DNA from: Gymnopus androsaceus JB14
Lineage: Eukaryota; Basidiomycota; Agaricomycetes; Agaricales; Omphalotaceae
Direction: 5' to 3'
Length of the DNA stretch: 64,000 nucleotides
NCBI GenBank assembly: GCA_009733575.1
Contig: ML769533.1
Location: 98,564 to 162,563, forward strand
Positions 1-12,226 of this stretch are shown one piece after another. The notes under the pieces were generated by a model. It made no database searches. It saw only the letters and a program-made list of their open reading frames with translations, and was not told where the DNA came from. Made by a program: the position numbers and the translations under genes. Positions within the stretch are counted from its first letter, which is position 1; each line of letters starts with the position of its first letter.

Positions 1-1117
1 TCTCTCAGTTTTTTAAATTTCAGGTATCCTCCCACTGCAGTACTGTTTACACCAGCATATGATGCTTAATATGATTCTAGTGGATGGCTAGCACAGGTTT
101 AGCTTGCGCAGCAATAGCGGATCTTCTTATTGCGGCTTCACTTTGCTTCTATCTTCATAAAAGTCATACAGGTATCCGCGCGTAAGCAAGCTTGCATTTA
201 TAAACTCCAGGCTCTGACCCATAAAATAGGACTGATTCAGTGATCAACAAGTTGTTGGTATATGCAATTAATACCGGTTTACTGACCTCGTAAGAGTGTA
301 TGGCGTAATATCAGAGATAGAATTCTGACCGTGCTCTCAGAATATTTGCAGTCGTTGACATGATTTGTGTACGTACATCAATACAACCTTCAATTTCGAT
401 GCTCAAGAGGATCTTTTGCCCTAGTTCCTTACAATGCCGCACAATCTCATCCACGATGCAATGAACATTATGGTAGGGAAGCTGTACACAAGCTCATTGT
501 TAGCTTCATTGAATGTCCGAACCGACCTTCGCTCTACATTGAATGTGGAGCCAGCCTATAGCATGTCAAATTTTAATGCGTCAAGGGCTTCCAGGTCCGG
601 TGCTGGGACTTTCCCGGCTAATAACATTGTGCGATTCAGCATCCAGTGCACGTGTGCACCAACTAATCAATTCATAGACGGAATCAAATGTTGTAGATAT
701 CCAGGCTAAATATGTGGAATTGGATCCTCCACCTTCAATGTCAATGGTCAATGACAGCTCTCAGAGCAACAAAGCAGGCTTTATTGTATAGGTGCTGTTA
801 GCCGGTCGTATTGACATGTTCCCCAACTCGAAGCTCGAAGTGGAACAAAGAAATGGAGAAAAAGGGGCTTGTACTTGCTAAACATTGTATTTTTTTTTTA
901 AATTCATTTATTTATCTATTTATCTACTGTTGCATTTCATTCAATTCGACATGGCTTGTGACGTGTGACCACCATGTCGAAATTATAATTTCGACAAATT
1001 TCCTTATATGGAAATATTTGTAAGCTTTTTTAGTGCTAAAGCCGGTCAAAGCTGTTGATTTTGGTCAAATTTTGTACAGTGACCCATGACCACTGTGACA
1101 TTTCACAATATTTCAAG
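1..1117. other. AT-rich intergenic stretch, no gene recognised
   Basis: Only short open frames of under 95 codons occur here and none shows a recognisable motif or paired splice signals. The stretch is AT-rich and resembles the repeat-derived sequence that follows it. Confidence 0.5.
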
Positions 1118-1773
1118 TATTCCCTAAAATCGCTGAGATTCCAGTGAGATGGGAGCTGACATGCTGGGTCCTGAGATAGTGCACAGTCAGATGTCAGCAT
1201 CATGTGTAGTAGGTTAGAGTGTCGCCATAAAACTTTACGAGTCATACAACATCGTTATTGCTGTAGAGAAATTCATATGGACTGATGCCATAGTATGACT
1301 ATTCTGACGAGCTCAGTTTGAACTGAGTAAATGCTCGGAATCATTTGAATATTATGCATGGATCAAGTTTTGGAGTAATACTGGTAAGCTCCATTTCCCT
1401 TTGCATTATTACAATTTGCATTATATCATTAACTGATGATCTTTCTGCAGTGACTGTTTTGAGTCATTTCCTTGTTGGGGTTGATCACCCATCAATGTCA
1501 CGATTCACTGTAACACAATTTAGGCCTACATTGGTCGGCAACATTTAGCCAGCATACCATGGAACATATCCAGGTATCAAACTCAACCATGTCTTCATCA
1601 TTATAGAAGAATTTGGGTCTGGGTATATTTTGGAAGATGGTCTTCTGTGCATTATTAGTTCCAGTCACTGGTTTATTCAGTAAGTGATCATTTATTAATA
1701 ACTATATGTAGTTCTATGAAATATCTATTTCCCATAATCCTCCGAAAAAGTATGTTTCAAATAGTGACTAAAA
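1118..1773. repeat. Dispersed repeat R1, copy A
   Basis: The segment from ATTCCCTAAAATC to GTGACTAAAATAA recurs almost base for base at 9,885-10,545, and its second half recurs at about 7,640-8,060. The copies differ by a few substitutions and single-base indels. The open frame inside it (about 67 codons) is also present in the 10.1-kb copy, but it has no recognisable domain and is probably chance coding within a non-coding repeat. Confidence 0.75.
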
Positions 1774-1827
1774 TAACTCGGGCCCTACCAATCTAACTTG
1801 GAATTTCAAACTCCACTAACTTGTGCT

Positions 1828-2231
1828 ACAGCTGATTGCGAAATCGTAGCACAGTTTTGCAGAAACACTCTTTACTGATGGTGTAAACAAATTTGCTCCA
1901 CTTGCTGTTATCCATTCAGAATAATTCTCTACGTTCTCGAATTTTACAATGGCAACTATTGATTCATTGATCCTGCTGAAAAAAAAGCTATCTTCACTCT
2001 TTTGCTAGCCTGTGAATTGCATGTTCACCTATCTACAGTCAGTAGAATAAAGTCTTGAGTCCTGTCACAATGATCTGGTGTCGTTGAGGAGGCTTTGAAA
2101 ACTTCCAGGTGACCGTGCGGTGGGGCTGGGAGAAGAAGGTGGAGCCAATTTCGTCATTTTTATTTGTGCTGTAAACACCATCAGTAAACAGTGTTTCTGC
2201 GAAACTGTGCTACGATTTCGCAATCAGCTGT
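1828..2231. mobile_element. 404-bp MITE with about 57-bp terminal inverted repeats
   Basis: The first 57 bases, starting ACAGCTGATTGCGAAATCG, recur inverted at the right end (2,175-2,231) with about three mismatches. The element has no coding potential. AACTT-like sequence flanks both sides, suggesting insertion into the AACTTG-rich element around it, although the duplication is imperfect. Confidence 0.7.
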
Positions 2232-2897
2232 AACTTTTGAATTGAAAGTTAACTTGAAGTTAGCAAATTAACTTGTCTAACTGGTTTTAACTTGTTTTAA
2301 CTTGTTTTAACTTGTCTAACTTGACCATTATAAAAGGATTTCTAAGGCTCTCTAGAGCTAAGGTAAGTGTCTAAGTCTCACTAGCATCGTGATGCAAGCA
2401 TGATAGTTGCTTTAAAAGTTGCTCACCACTGTTGTCACTGTATTCATGGAATATATGTATTTAATCAGTACATACAGAGGTATTTACATGTCCTATCTAG
2501 CTCAGAATGACTGTGTAGGCATGCTATGGGGAGCAGGCCACTATAGTGAGGAAGTAACTATGCTCACTGTACTTCAATACTCATAAAATATTGCGCAGTT
2601 ATATTAAACAATACTGCCAATACACCTATGTATTGTTCATGGAAAAAGTGTAGAACATCAGCCTACAACACTGTATTTGTATACAAATAGATTACACTGT
2701 AATAAAAACCTTATGTCTACAAATTTATTACAACGTAACAGCTGTCATGTAATATATCTAAATTGTATTCACACCTTACATGCGCCTGATGGCTTAAGGG
2801 TATTGTTGGTCCGCAGTCCTGAAATGATGCATACATGTTGACACGCGTTCAAGCCACTGATATGTAAATTTAAGTGATTGTAGGTTTTCTTTTTATG

Positions 2898-2971
2898 CAA
2901 TGCCATGGCTAGCTCTCATTAGGGTTCGCCCGAAGGGTGAACCCTAACATTAGAGAGCTAGTCCGGCATTG
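2898..2971. repeat. Long hairpin with CCCTAA/TTAGGG arms
   Basis: Two arms of about 35 bases (GCTAGCTCTCATTAGGGTTC and its near-perfect inverse) surround a very short loop. A GC-rich stretch with TTAGGGG-type repeats and a CCCCGGGGGACC run follows to about 3,120, in contrast with the AT-rich surroundings. The function is unknown. Confidence 0.7.
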
Positions 2972-3410
2972 CCAAATGTCCTGGGTTAGGGGTTAGGGGT
3001 TGGGGTTACCGCCTCTTGAAATAAGCGCAAACGAGGCTTTAGAGTGCCCACTGACAACTTCCCGCCCCGGGGGACCCCCCGAGTGCAGCAAGGGAGGGGA
3101 GGGAAGCGGAGGCGGGCCCGAAGGTTGCGCGCCAAATTATATTACTATTAATGGTTGTAATACTTGATGGTACCTACAGTTGTAATAAATTTTTAGACAT
3201 AAGGGTTTATTACAACTGTAATACATTTGTATACATTATTTGTGTCTGGGGTTCAGAACATCTATAAAAGACTGTATAATGTGATTATGGTGTGGAAGAC
3301 TGCGATTGCAGCAAAAATGATAAATTTATCATCGTTTGAAATGTATTTACAACGGCAAACTTCAGCCAAGTTAGCACAAGTTAGCGGAGTTTGAATTTTT
3401 TGATGGCCCA

Positions 3411-4426
3411 AGTTAATAACAAGTTAGCTTATATCTCGCAAGTTTGAAGCAATATAACACATATAATGTAGTGTGTGACAATGTGGGTTCATTCTAGGTC
3501 TTTACACAGCCTAAGCACCAGGAATTCAATGAGAATTCAACTTGAAGTAGAGTGACGAGTCTGGAGCAACATGTATTAAGCTTCAATTGAGCTGCAGGTA
3601 TACAGTCCAGGTAACCTGCTGCTGTAATAGCGGCTGTATACTTATGTGGTTTGCGGCTTTATTGTATTGAACTGTTCCAAATCAGATGTAAGTATTTTTG
3701 GAGGGATTTATTGTTATGAACTGGGTTCAAGGATCACAAACGGCGAAGATTCAACGGGCTTAAACTACGAGCTGTACAGGCTTATAAGTAATTAAGTAAG
3801 GACTCAATAAAGGAGAAGTATTAGTAGTTAATCAAAAACAAGACTAGAACCTCTATGTATGCATGTAAAGGCTGGTCCTTCAAGGTCCAAGGGTTGAAAC
3901 AGAATGTGTCTATATGCATAGGAAAGAACGAGATGTTGGTGGAGGTGAGGGTAAGAGTGAAATCCTCACCTTTATTTTAAGCATTACAAGTAGGACTCTG
4001 AATCTTCCAGGGTACTACGGAAATTTGACGCAAATAATGTGTGCCGTTGAATGCAAAGACCGAGACTGTAGACAGTATGGAAACAGGCTGTATACCATCC
4101 ATATTGTGATTGAAATTCTGCAGTATTCCACTCATATTATGACTGTAAAGGCTATGTATGGAATCACAGAATGCATGTCATTATCATGTACATGTACTGT
4201 ACTTAGGGAGAGGAAAATTTCTCCATGTTACAGCAGCAGTCCTGCGTTAACAGTCATGTCTACATGTGTATATCAATGATTTGGAGCCTAGGTAAAAGCT
4301 GAATGTAAATGGATCTTGCATCAGTAGCATTTATTCTTATGCATTCCAACACCAAAGTTAAATGCAGATTCAATGATATACTGAAGTGGGATTGATCTGT
4401 GCAACAGTGTGTAACAAACAGCAAGT
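3411..4426. other. Intergenic, no gene recognised
   Basis: The best open frame is 121 codons on the plus strand at 3,914. Its product is unlike any family I know, with no domain, signal peptide or intron structure, and the flanks are repeat-derived. I see nothing else supportable. Confidence 0.4.
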
Positions 4427-4698
4427 ATACTGTATCGTTTCAAAAATAAGTTCAGCCGATGTTACGCGTTACGGCTTGTACACATTCAGTTCAGAGTTCA
4501 GCCGCCACCAGGCGGCGTGATGCATTGAAAATTCAGTTCAAATATAGTGGCTGGCGTAGCCGGCCGCCAAATTTTGCGTATAAGCGCCGATAAATCATGG
4601 TTCAAAGGCTGATGTTACGCGTTACAAAGATAGAAATCACCTCAGTTCAGTACCTCGCGTTATGCATTACTGAACTTAAATTCGAAACGATACAGTAT
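4427..4698. mobile_element. 272-bp MITE, TIR ATACTGTATCGTTTC
   Basis: The left end ATACTGTATCGTTTCAAA and the right end (4,681-4,698) are inverted copies of each other, and the match continues inward through a TAAGTTCAG motif. The inside repeats GTTACGCGTTAC and TTCAGTTCAG motifs and has no coding potential. The target duplication is not clear. Confidence 0.65.
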
Positions 4699-6480
4699 TT
4701 ACAGCAGAAAATATTGGCAAGTAAGTAAGTAATCAAACCTTGAAAACTTGACTGTTGGGCATAAGTATATGCATCAGCAAGTTGGGAATTTCATGAGAGC
4801 ATGAGAGAATAGCTGCCATACCTTCCATACCATAAATCAATGATTCAATCAAAATTTCTCCATACATCTCTCGAGTATGGACTTGTATGGAACTTTGAGT
4901 TCGAAGTGACTACTTGGTGACTACTATTATAATAGCCAATTATAACAAAATTTCATATGAGTGGTAGTCTGCGAGCCTGTTAACATAGAAAGCAGTTAAA
5001 ACATCTAAACTATTATAATACTTGAGCTTTTGAGGTACAGGATGACATCCGTACTAGACAGGTATAAGATGAATACCATTGGAGGTGCACAAAGAATGCT
5101 ATTACGGTGTACTGCTGACTGAACATGTTTTATGAGATGTCCTTGCAGCGTGAAAGTCCGAGTACATTCCTTGATAAATGCAAGGGAGAGGCATGGTGAG
5201 AGTCAAGCGTGAAAAAAAAAAGCGGAGAAATAAGCAGAAAAGCGACATATATTGCCACAAAGCAGTGTCTAATAGAAGGACCCCTAATAATCGGGAGCCG
5301 AAATTCTGACCGTTTATCAGGGGTCGTTCCACAAGCCTGGGGGCTGTGGAGGAGCCTGCATAGTCAGTGACAGCTTTTTCAGCAGTTTTTTTTCGTCACT
5401 TGAACTTCAACCAGCTTGTACAAATTCTTTTTGCATTGTCACACATGTCTACAGCAACGAAAATGGTACTTAGAGGCAAGAAGGTCTACCTCAATCCTTC
5501 TTTGCTTCCCCACACCCAAGATGAGCTTTGTGAAGCAAAAGAAAAAAAAGGAGACTGACGTTCAAATAGCCAAGGATGTTCTGGCAACCGAAAAAAATCG
5601 CCAATGCAGTGCGTTGTTATTTCTTTTAATCCTCATTATCTGATTTATTTCAACAGTGTCTCCGAGCTCTTCAAGCCTACAAATCTGGTCACAGTAGTAT
5701 TGATGAAGTGCGCCGAATCATTAATGAGACACAACGGAAAGAAGGCAAGGGGCCTGCTGCCAAGAACACAGGTGACAGGTGAAAATTCGTGGGCAGATCA
5801 CACAGCTTTGTACTGGAGGCTTGTCGGGGCTCTCAGACACAAAATGGCAAATCATCTACGCCAATACATTGCCATATGTCAGCACTTGTAAGGCTGCAAT
5901 GTATCATGCTCATGAGGATGGAGATGCTGTGAGCACTACTCAGGATGATGTTATCATAATGTCAGATTAGGAATGGTACGTTTTGCCGTGGTTTTCAATG
6001 CTTTTCTGACCCGCTTTTGATAGTAATTCTCTGGTCTGGGCGTTGCGATGATTTAAGTGGTTTTCATTTAAATACAAGTCGTATATTGCATCTTACCTTC
6101 CCAAGCTGTTGTTTTTATGCTGAAATTCATCTTGTTCATCATATCATTTTATGGCTACGATCTTCAGTGATGACGGTGTCAAATGACAATCAGTATGTAT
6201 GGAACTAATTTTAGTGGGATTCATGTATGGGTAGTATGGGGTCATTCTGTGTATAAGTGTATGGAGATGCATAGGTGGTGTTGTATGCTGAGTATAGAGT
6301 CTATCTACCCTCCCTTTTCCATACATGGTATGGAGTGGTATGGAGTGGTATGAGATGTATGGACCCATACACTCATAGATTTCCTAACTTGCTGATGTGA
6401 GCTTCGATATCACTTAGACATGCAATTTTCAATTTACACATAAGTACAGATTTGGAAAAGAGACTTAATCAGCAGTTCTG
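4699..6480. other. Intergenic with a possible gene or transposase fragment
   Basis: Between about 5,520 and 5,970 several adjacent plus-strand frames look exon-like: a lysine-rich stretch, then after a pyrimidine tract ending TTTCAACAG a helical segment reading CLRALQAYKSGHSSIDEVRR, then a 60-codon frame. I could not find splice phases that join them. This may be a decayed helix-turn-helix transposon fragment or a broken host gene. The rest is featureless. Confidence 0.25.
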
Positions 6481-6481
6481 T

Positions 6482-6950
6482 AGGGCTTACCACTACCATA
6501 TACGGTCACAGCTGTGAAAAAGACAGCCGTATTTCAGTGAAATTGGGTCAGTAAGGTACGGTAACCATTTTCGACCATCCGTATACGGTACTTGGACCCT
6601 AAGAAAGTGCTTGAAACATCTTCGCGGGGATGATGCAGAAATATCAGGAATCAGATTTAAACAGTCGAAATACCTTACCTGACCTAAGAACTTGAGATGT
6701 GACCAATTGAATTAGTGCTGGACATGACAGACAGTAACGAAATCTCACTTGTTAGGCTTCTGGATAGGCCATGGGCTGCGCCATATCGCTCAGAATGGGG
6801 GAATATTTTGTTAATCCCTTCTTGACCATGACACAGCTGTCTAAGTCGTATACGGATGGTCATATATGGTTGTCTAGATAGCTTGATACGGAATAGGTAC
6901 CATACCGTGTTATGGTGACTGTCAACCGCGTGGTACGGTCACGGTAATTC
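6482..6950. repeat. Degenerate copy of the GGGCTTACCAC inverted-repeat family
   Basis: The left edge, TAGGGCTTACCAC followed by TATACGGTCACAGCTGTG, resembles the left edge of the element at 52,729. The interior has the same kind of paired TACGGT/ACCGTA motifs, and the right part ends around GGTACGGTCACGGTAATTC. Divergence is high, so the boundaries are approximate. Confidence 0.4.
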
Positions 6951-7514
6951 AACAGTTAGCTGCATTAGGACTGGTCGCTGTAGCTGAATATAGTCATGGC
7001 TATACAAATTACGGCCATATTTCACACCATTGCACACCATCGACCATAATTTAATGTCCCTTCAGTTTGCCGTTGAAGGAGAAACTCAATAGTCAAGGGA
7101 GAAGGTTATCCTAACCATTGCATTGAAAAATCATAAGACCGAAACCCCAATGTCTACTAGTATCAAGTTGTAAATTGTACAGAAATATTAGTCCTTGAGA
7201 AACGTTGACAACGGTATTGTCAGAACATAACCGTGACACCATGTAAGCCATTATATATATTATAAAAAGTCACAGGCAGGTACTAGTTTGTTCCAAGCAG
7301 TGAGCACAGCTGAGAACTAACATAGGTATTTAGTATTAGTAGCATTGACAGTGGGTAAAATGCTCAAATAATGTTTAAAAACAAGTTGATTTCGCTAGTA
7401 AAATGCAAGTTAGTTACATTTTGCCGAGTCTCGGCAAGTTAATCTTGCAAGCGCGGGAAAAAACAAGTTAACTTGATTGAATGGGACAAGTTAGCCCGAC
7501 AAGTTACTTTGCTC

Positions 7515-8060
7515 ACACTCAAATAATTCATTTCCCACAATACTTCAGTCAGACTGAAGCATGATTATTGGCAGTGTGTTTTGTGTGCATTGCACAAATC
7601 AATGCATTTCTCACAAGGAAAATAACATGGGAGCTTTACGCATGGATCAGGTTTTGGAGTAATACTGGTAAGCTCCATTTCCCTTTGCATTATTACAATT
7701 TGCATTATATCATTAACTGACGATCTTTCTGCAGTGACTGTTTTGAGTCATTTCCTTGTTGGGTTGATCACTCATCAATGTCACGATTAGCTGTAACGCG
7801 ATTTAGGCCTACATTGGTCGGCAACATTTAGCCAGCATACCATGGAACATATCCAAGTATCAAACTCGACCATGTCTTCATCATCATAGAAGAATTCGGG
7901 TCTGGGTATATTTTGGAAGATGGTCTTCTGTGCATTATTGGTCCCAGTCACTGGTTTATTCAGTAAGTGATCATTTATTAATTACTATATGTGAGTTCTA
8001 TGAAATATCTATTTCCCATAATCCTCCGAAAACGTATGTTTCAAATAGTGACTAAAATCT
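7515..8060. repeat. Dispersed repeat R1, permuted partial copy B
   Basis: Bases 7,515-7,640 match 10,541-10,650 (the TTCATTTCCCACA block, the ACTTCAGTCAGACTGAAG palindrome and the GCAGTGTGTTTTGTG tail). Bases 7,640-8,057 match 10,121-10,540. The order of the two blocks is therefore reversed relative to the 10-kb copy while their orientation is unchanged. Confidence 0.7.
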
Positions 8061-9136
8061 TTGTTGCTGATTAATTGTACTGATCAAATACTGACACCAC
8101 TTTGTTACTTAGGACATAGTAGTTTTCAGCTGCTGAAAGGTGTTTCAGCAACTATTTTTTTGCTGAACGCAGAATAGGATTAAAAATTAAAAAATCATTC
8201 AGCGGCTATTTCAGCAGGCCTTTTCAGTGTCAGTTTCAGTGGCGTTTCCCACGCCACTTTGATTGTCGCTATTGTACATTTCAAAAATAATGCTTTTTGC
8301 AAATAAATAAATAAATTTTAAAGTCAGGTGCATGTATTAGGCTATTAGTGCCCAGTGCGTCTTTCTTCTTCCACACAGCGAGTTACAATGGCTCTGATTC
8401 TGATCTCTTTGAACATGATTTTGAATGTGAAACAGGTCACACAGGCTTTGATGAAGATCCTTGTAAGTAACATTAGAGTCTGGAGTCATTTTGTTTCTCT
8501 AATAAAATCACAGCTTCTCAGTATAACAATGGCAATGGTATCTGTTATCACTCCATGGGATCGATTATAAAACAGCCAAAATTTATTCCGAAAAAGATGA
8601 AGTAAAAGATGATAAATTTTGCCAAAGATTTTGCTTCAAACAGTTCATATATTACACCTGGAATATGGTTAGAATAATATAATCTTTTTTGTATATAATC
8701 CCAGCTGAAAAAGTTGGTGGGAATTAGTTAGTATTTCAATAGGAAAACAAAATCAATTTTGCCTGCAAAATTCTTACAATTCCATATGAAAAAGGAAATG
8801 GAATTAAGGACCTTTACTGCTAGTAAAAGACCATCTTTTGCACTTGGGAAAGGTCTTGTGATCTTCGATCTTTCCTGCTTGTATTTCTCTAACTTTTATG
8901 CCATCAAACATATGGCACCCAGCTACTGCTTATTGACTATTTGGCAACTGCCCAGTTGCCTGGGTTCAGATGGTCAATTATCAGATGGTCAACAACAATT
9001 GATTGTTTGACATTGTGGCCCGAGTTATGCTTACAAAGCACCGGGTCCTCAATGCTTAGTAAGCCCATACTTCGAACTTTCAGTCCTGAACAGTAGATAA
9101 ATATACTTATCAGAAGCTACCATAACCATATTTACC
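8061..9136. other. Intergenic, one exon-like fragment
   Basis: At about 8,374-8,459 an acceptor (CCACACAG) and a donor (GTAAGT) bound an open stretch encoding an acidic peptide (SYNGSDSDLFEHDFECETG). It could be a stranded exon of a decayed gene. A palindromic run of CTGAA motifs lies near 8,120-8,240. Nothing else is recognisable. Confidence 0.25.
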
Positions 9137-10598
9137 AATAATTATGCTTTAGCCAGAGGCTAAAATCCATCTTCCCACCTAAAACATTGATCCAGCAGGT
9201 CTTTATGTGTCACCTTATATGATTACTTTCACTCTTATTGTGAAGTAGTGTTCAATGCACATTGAGCAATGAGAATGAATCTAAACTCAGTTAAAAACTT
9301 CTGATTTTGGAAATATGCAGAAAATGCAACAATTCACAAGGTCTGAATTAGCTCATTGGAGTTTATTCTATACTTTTCTTTGAGAAAGTGTATTATTACA
9401 TCAGGAAAAATGGTCTGGGCCCAGGATGATCCAGGCCACTTAGGCAGTCTAGGTCACCTAGGAATAATGCAAAAACTTTGGACACCTCAGGTATCCTAGA
9501 ACTCCTAGGCCTCCTAAGCCTCCTAGGCATTCTAAAGGCTGTCCTGAGGCAACCTGGGGTTTATATACCAAAGTCCATACAGACTCCATAAGGGCATAGA
9601 TGATAGTACCAAATGAGGATGAGCCATTACACCCTCCCCCACCAGATTCTGTCATGGAATCATTGGACAGAAAAGTAAGTTATACAGGCAGAATCCTGCA
9701 AGAGCAATGGATTGATAGCTTGATTGAGCCTACCTATTGTAACATTACTTCCTATCCATGATGTTGTTATATAGTTGTAGTCTTGAGTCTAGCAATAGTT
9801 TACCAGTCTCAGATGACATGGGAATGGATTCTCTAACTGGATCCTACATCCTTTCAAGTGCATACAATCATTCTATGATGGCACTATTCCCTAAAATCAC
9901 TGAGATTCCAGTGAGATGGGAGCTGACATGCTGGGTCCTGAGATAGTGCACAGTCAGACATCAGCATGATGTGTAGTAGGTTAGAGTGTCGCCATAAAAC
10001 TTTACGAGTCATACGACATCTTCATTGCTGTAGAGAAATTCATATGGACTGATGCCATAGTATGACTATTCTGACGAGCTCAGTTTGAACTGAGTAAATG
10101 CTCGGAATCATTTGAATATTACGCATGGATCAGGTTTTGGAGTAATACTGGTAAGCTCCATTTCCCTTTGCATTATTACAATTTGCATTATATCATTAAC
10201 TGACGATCTTTCTGCAGTGACTGTTTTGAGTCATTTCCTTGTTGGGGTTGATCACTCATCAATGTCACGATTAGCTGTAACGCGATTTAGGCCTACATTG
10301 GTCGGCAACATTTAGCCAGCATACCATGGAACATATCCAAGTATCAAACTCGACCATGTCTTCATCATCATAGAAGAATTCGGGTCTGGGTATATTTTGG
10401 AAGATGGTCTTCTGTGCATTATTGGTCCCAGTCACTGGTTTATTCAGTAAGTGATCATTTATTAATTACTATATGTAGTTCTATGAAATATCTATTTCCC
10501 ATAATCCTCCGAAAACGTATGTTTCAAATAGTGACTAAAATAATTCATTTCCCACAGTACTTCAGTCAGACTGAAGCATGATTATTGGCAGTGTGTTT
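9137..10598. mobile_element. About 1.46-kb non-autonomous element carrying repeat R1 copy C
   Basis: The left end, CCAATAATTATGCTTTAG, is matched inverted by CTGAAGCATGATTATTGG at the right end. The same terminal sequence bounds the foldback element at 14,792-15,433, so they belong to one family. Bases 9,885-10,545 are repeat R1. A stretch near 9,430-9,540 is a run of CCTAGG/CCTCCTAGG motifs. No transposase is visible. Confidence 0.5.
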
Positions 10599-10895
10599 TG
10601 TGTGCATGCACAAATCAATGCATTTCTCATAAGGAAAATAACACGGGAGCTCCCATTGAGCGATCTCTCACCGGACCCTCGCCAGTCTAGCAAGGGAAAT
10701 CTTGATGGAGCAAGGTAATGATGTAGTTTATATTTGTACAGACAGACATCAAATTGCACTCAAGATGTTACAGTATTCAAAGGAGAATGAAATACTTCTG
10801 AGGGAGATTAAGTAAAGAAAGAAACCGAAAACAAGCTGCGCAAGTTAGCTATAAAAAAAGTTCAGTGCTCTTCTTGCCCAGCCCTACCAGTGGAG

Positions 10896-12226
10896 CTACA
10901 CCAAAGCGTCATTATCGGAAGCTTCTGCATGCTTTCCCAAGCGATGATCATAGGACTGCACTTGGTCCTTGAACACCCGAACTTCAAGTGGTATTTCCAC
11001 TTGGTTTCCAGCCTTAAATGACTGGAATGATTGCAATCCTATACCTGTGTTACTCGCACCTGGTGTCGACTCTGACAAGCATTGTCTGTCTCTCCCAACA
11101 ATACCATGGGATAATGCCGTTGCAGCAGCACTGATTGCAGGGCCCATGGTTTCGAACCCTTCATTATCCATAAACCCAAACTTGGTTTGCCTAAAAACGA
11201 GACAAGCCATTGCACTTTTAGTTGCCAGCTCTGGAATGGTGCACATGCCCTGATAAACTGCTGGTACGCTGCTTAATGAAGCAAGGACAAGGACGACAAT
11301 ACTCCAAGAAACAGCAACTCTAAACATTAGAGTGAACAAATAAATAAAGTGACTGTTAGGCAATTGACCACCCACAAGTAGTACTTTTGTCCGCCGCGTA
11401 GCAGTGCTCGAGATAAGTTCGGGATAGATTTTTTGGAACCGAAGAAAGCCTTTAAACGCGGTCTCATCCCCTCTTCATACACCGTGGCGTGGAGAATGCG
11501 ATATGCGATGATCATGAAAATGACACTGTCATAAAGGATCACAGTGACTGGCCCAGTCTTTTCATAGCCGTCAACCCTCGTAATCATGCATTGCATGGTA
11601 GACCCTATATGTTCTCCTCGAATGCCAATAGGGATAGTGGTGACTGCACCGACCAGGGCAACCCAGAAAGTGCTGAGGAATAACATAATATACTTGTGGT
11701 TTTTCCATATTGCCAATGCACGAAGAAGAAACAACATTGCTGTACTGCTTTGGGAGAATATACTGCAGGTCCCCGCTGCAATCAAGACAGCTCTGCAGTT
11801 CTGAACATTCCCGACTCAATCCACTCTAGTGAGAAGTGATTTCAACCGTTCGTTTTTTGAAAGCTCACCTTGGAACACAAAGTTTATGATGATATAACCC
11901 AGTGTGAATACTCTAGGAATGATATTTCATTGAGACGAGCATCATGATAGTGCTTGCAATTCAATTACCTGGAAGTGAAATATGCAACTGTCGAGTAGCG
12001 AATCCGATTCTTGAATAGCAACTCGTATTCACTTGAAATATTCACTGCAACATCCCACATGTATGCCTAAATCAAAGATAATTGGTGAATGAATATGAAT
12101 GATTAAATTTACACTTACTCCGAGGGTAATTGCGAAAAGGTAGCGGGAAACCTCAAACTGACTGGCCAATTCCGGAGAAAGAAATACGAGAGGAGTGTTG
12201 GGGTTTTTTAGGGCTGATATGTTCAT
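10896..12226 (-). CDS. Multi-pass membrane protein of a basidiomycete family
   Basis: The gene has five exons: MNISALKNPNTPLVFLSPEL starts at 12,226, and introns with GTAAGT, GTAATT, GTGAGC and GTGGGT donors join exons that read on in phase. The product has repeated hydrophobic segments (for example VFTLGYIIINFVFQ, MLFLLRALAIW, MLFLSTFWVALVGAVTTI, VAVSWSIVVLVLASL), which gives about seven membrane spans and a hydrophilic tail of about 90 residues. The order of conserved features (EVSRYLF, then AYMWDVAVNISSEY, then a late VYQGMCTIPELA) matches a family common in agaricomycete genomes and usually left unnamed. Receptor-like topology is possible but no ligand or function is known. No lesion is seen. 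Confidence 0.75.

Larger units (their letters stand above)
1790..3410. mobile_element. Candidate inverted-repeat element with AACTTG-rich ends
   Basis: The left edge reads TTCAAACTCCACTAACTTGTGCT and the right edge (3,370-3,400) carries its reverse complement with one change. Both edges are rich in AACTTG motifs, as is an internal TTTTAACTTG tandem stretch near 2,285. Comparable AACTTG clusters lie at 7,370-7,510 and 63,820-63,880. No transposase is visible, so this would be non-autonomous. Exact ends and target duplication are not resolved. Confidence 0.45.

Noticed and set aside
2980..3005. TTAGGGGTTAGGGG as a telomere
   Set aside because: Only two or three imperfect units occur in the interior of the window and inside repeat DNA, not at a chromosome end.
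3914..4279. 121-codon frame in the repeat-rich left part
   Set aside because: No recognisable motif, in AT-rich repeat-derived sequence, no intron or promoter support.
10969..11253. Plus-strand frame of 94 codons
   Set aside because: Antisense shadow of the last exon of the minus-strand membrane protein gene.
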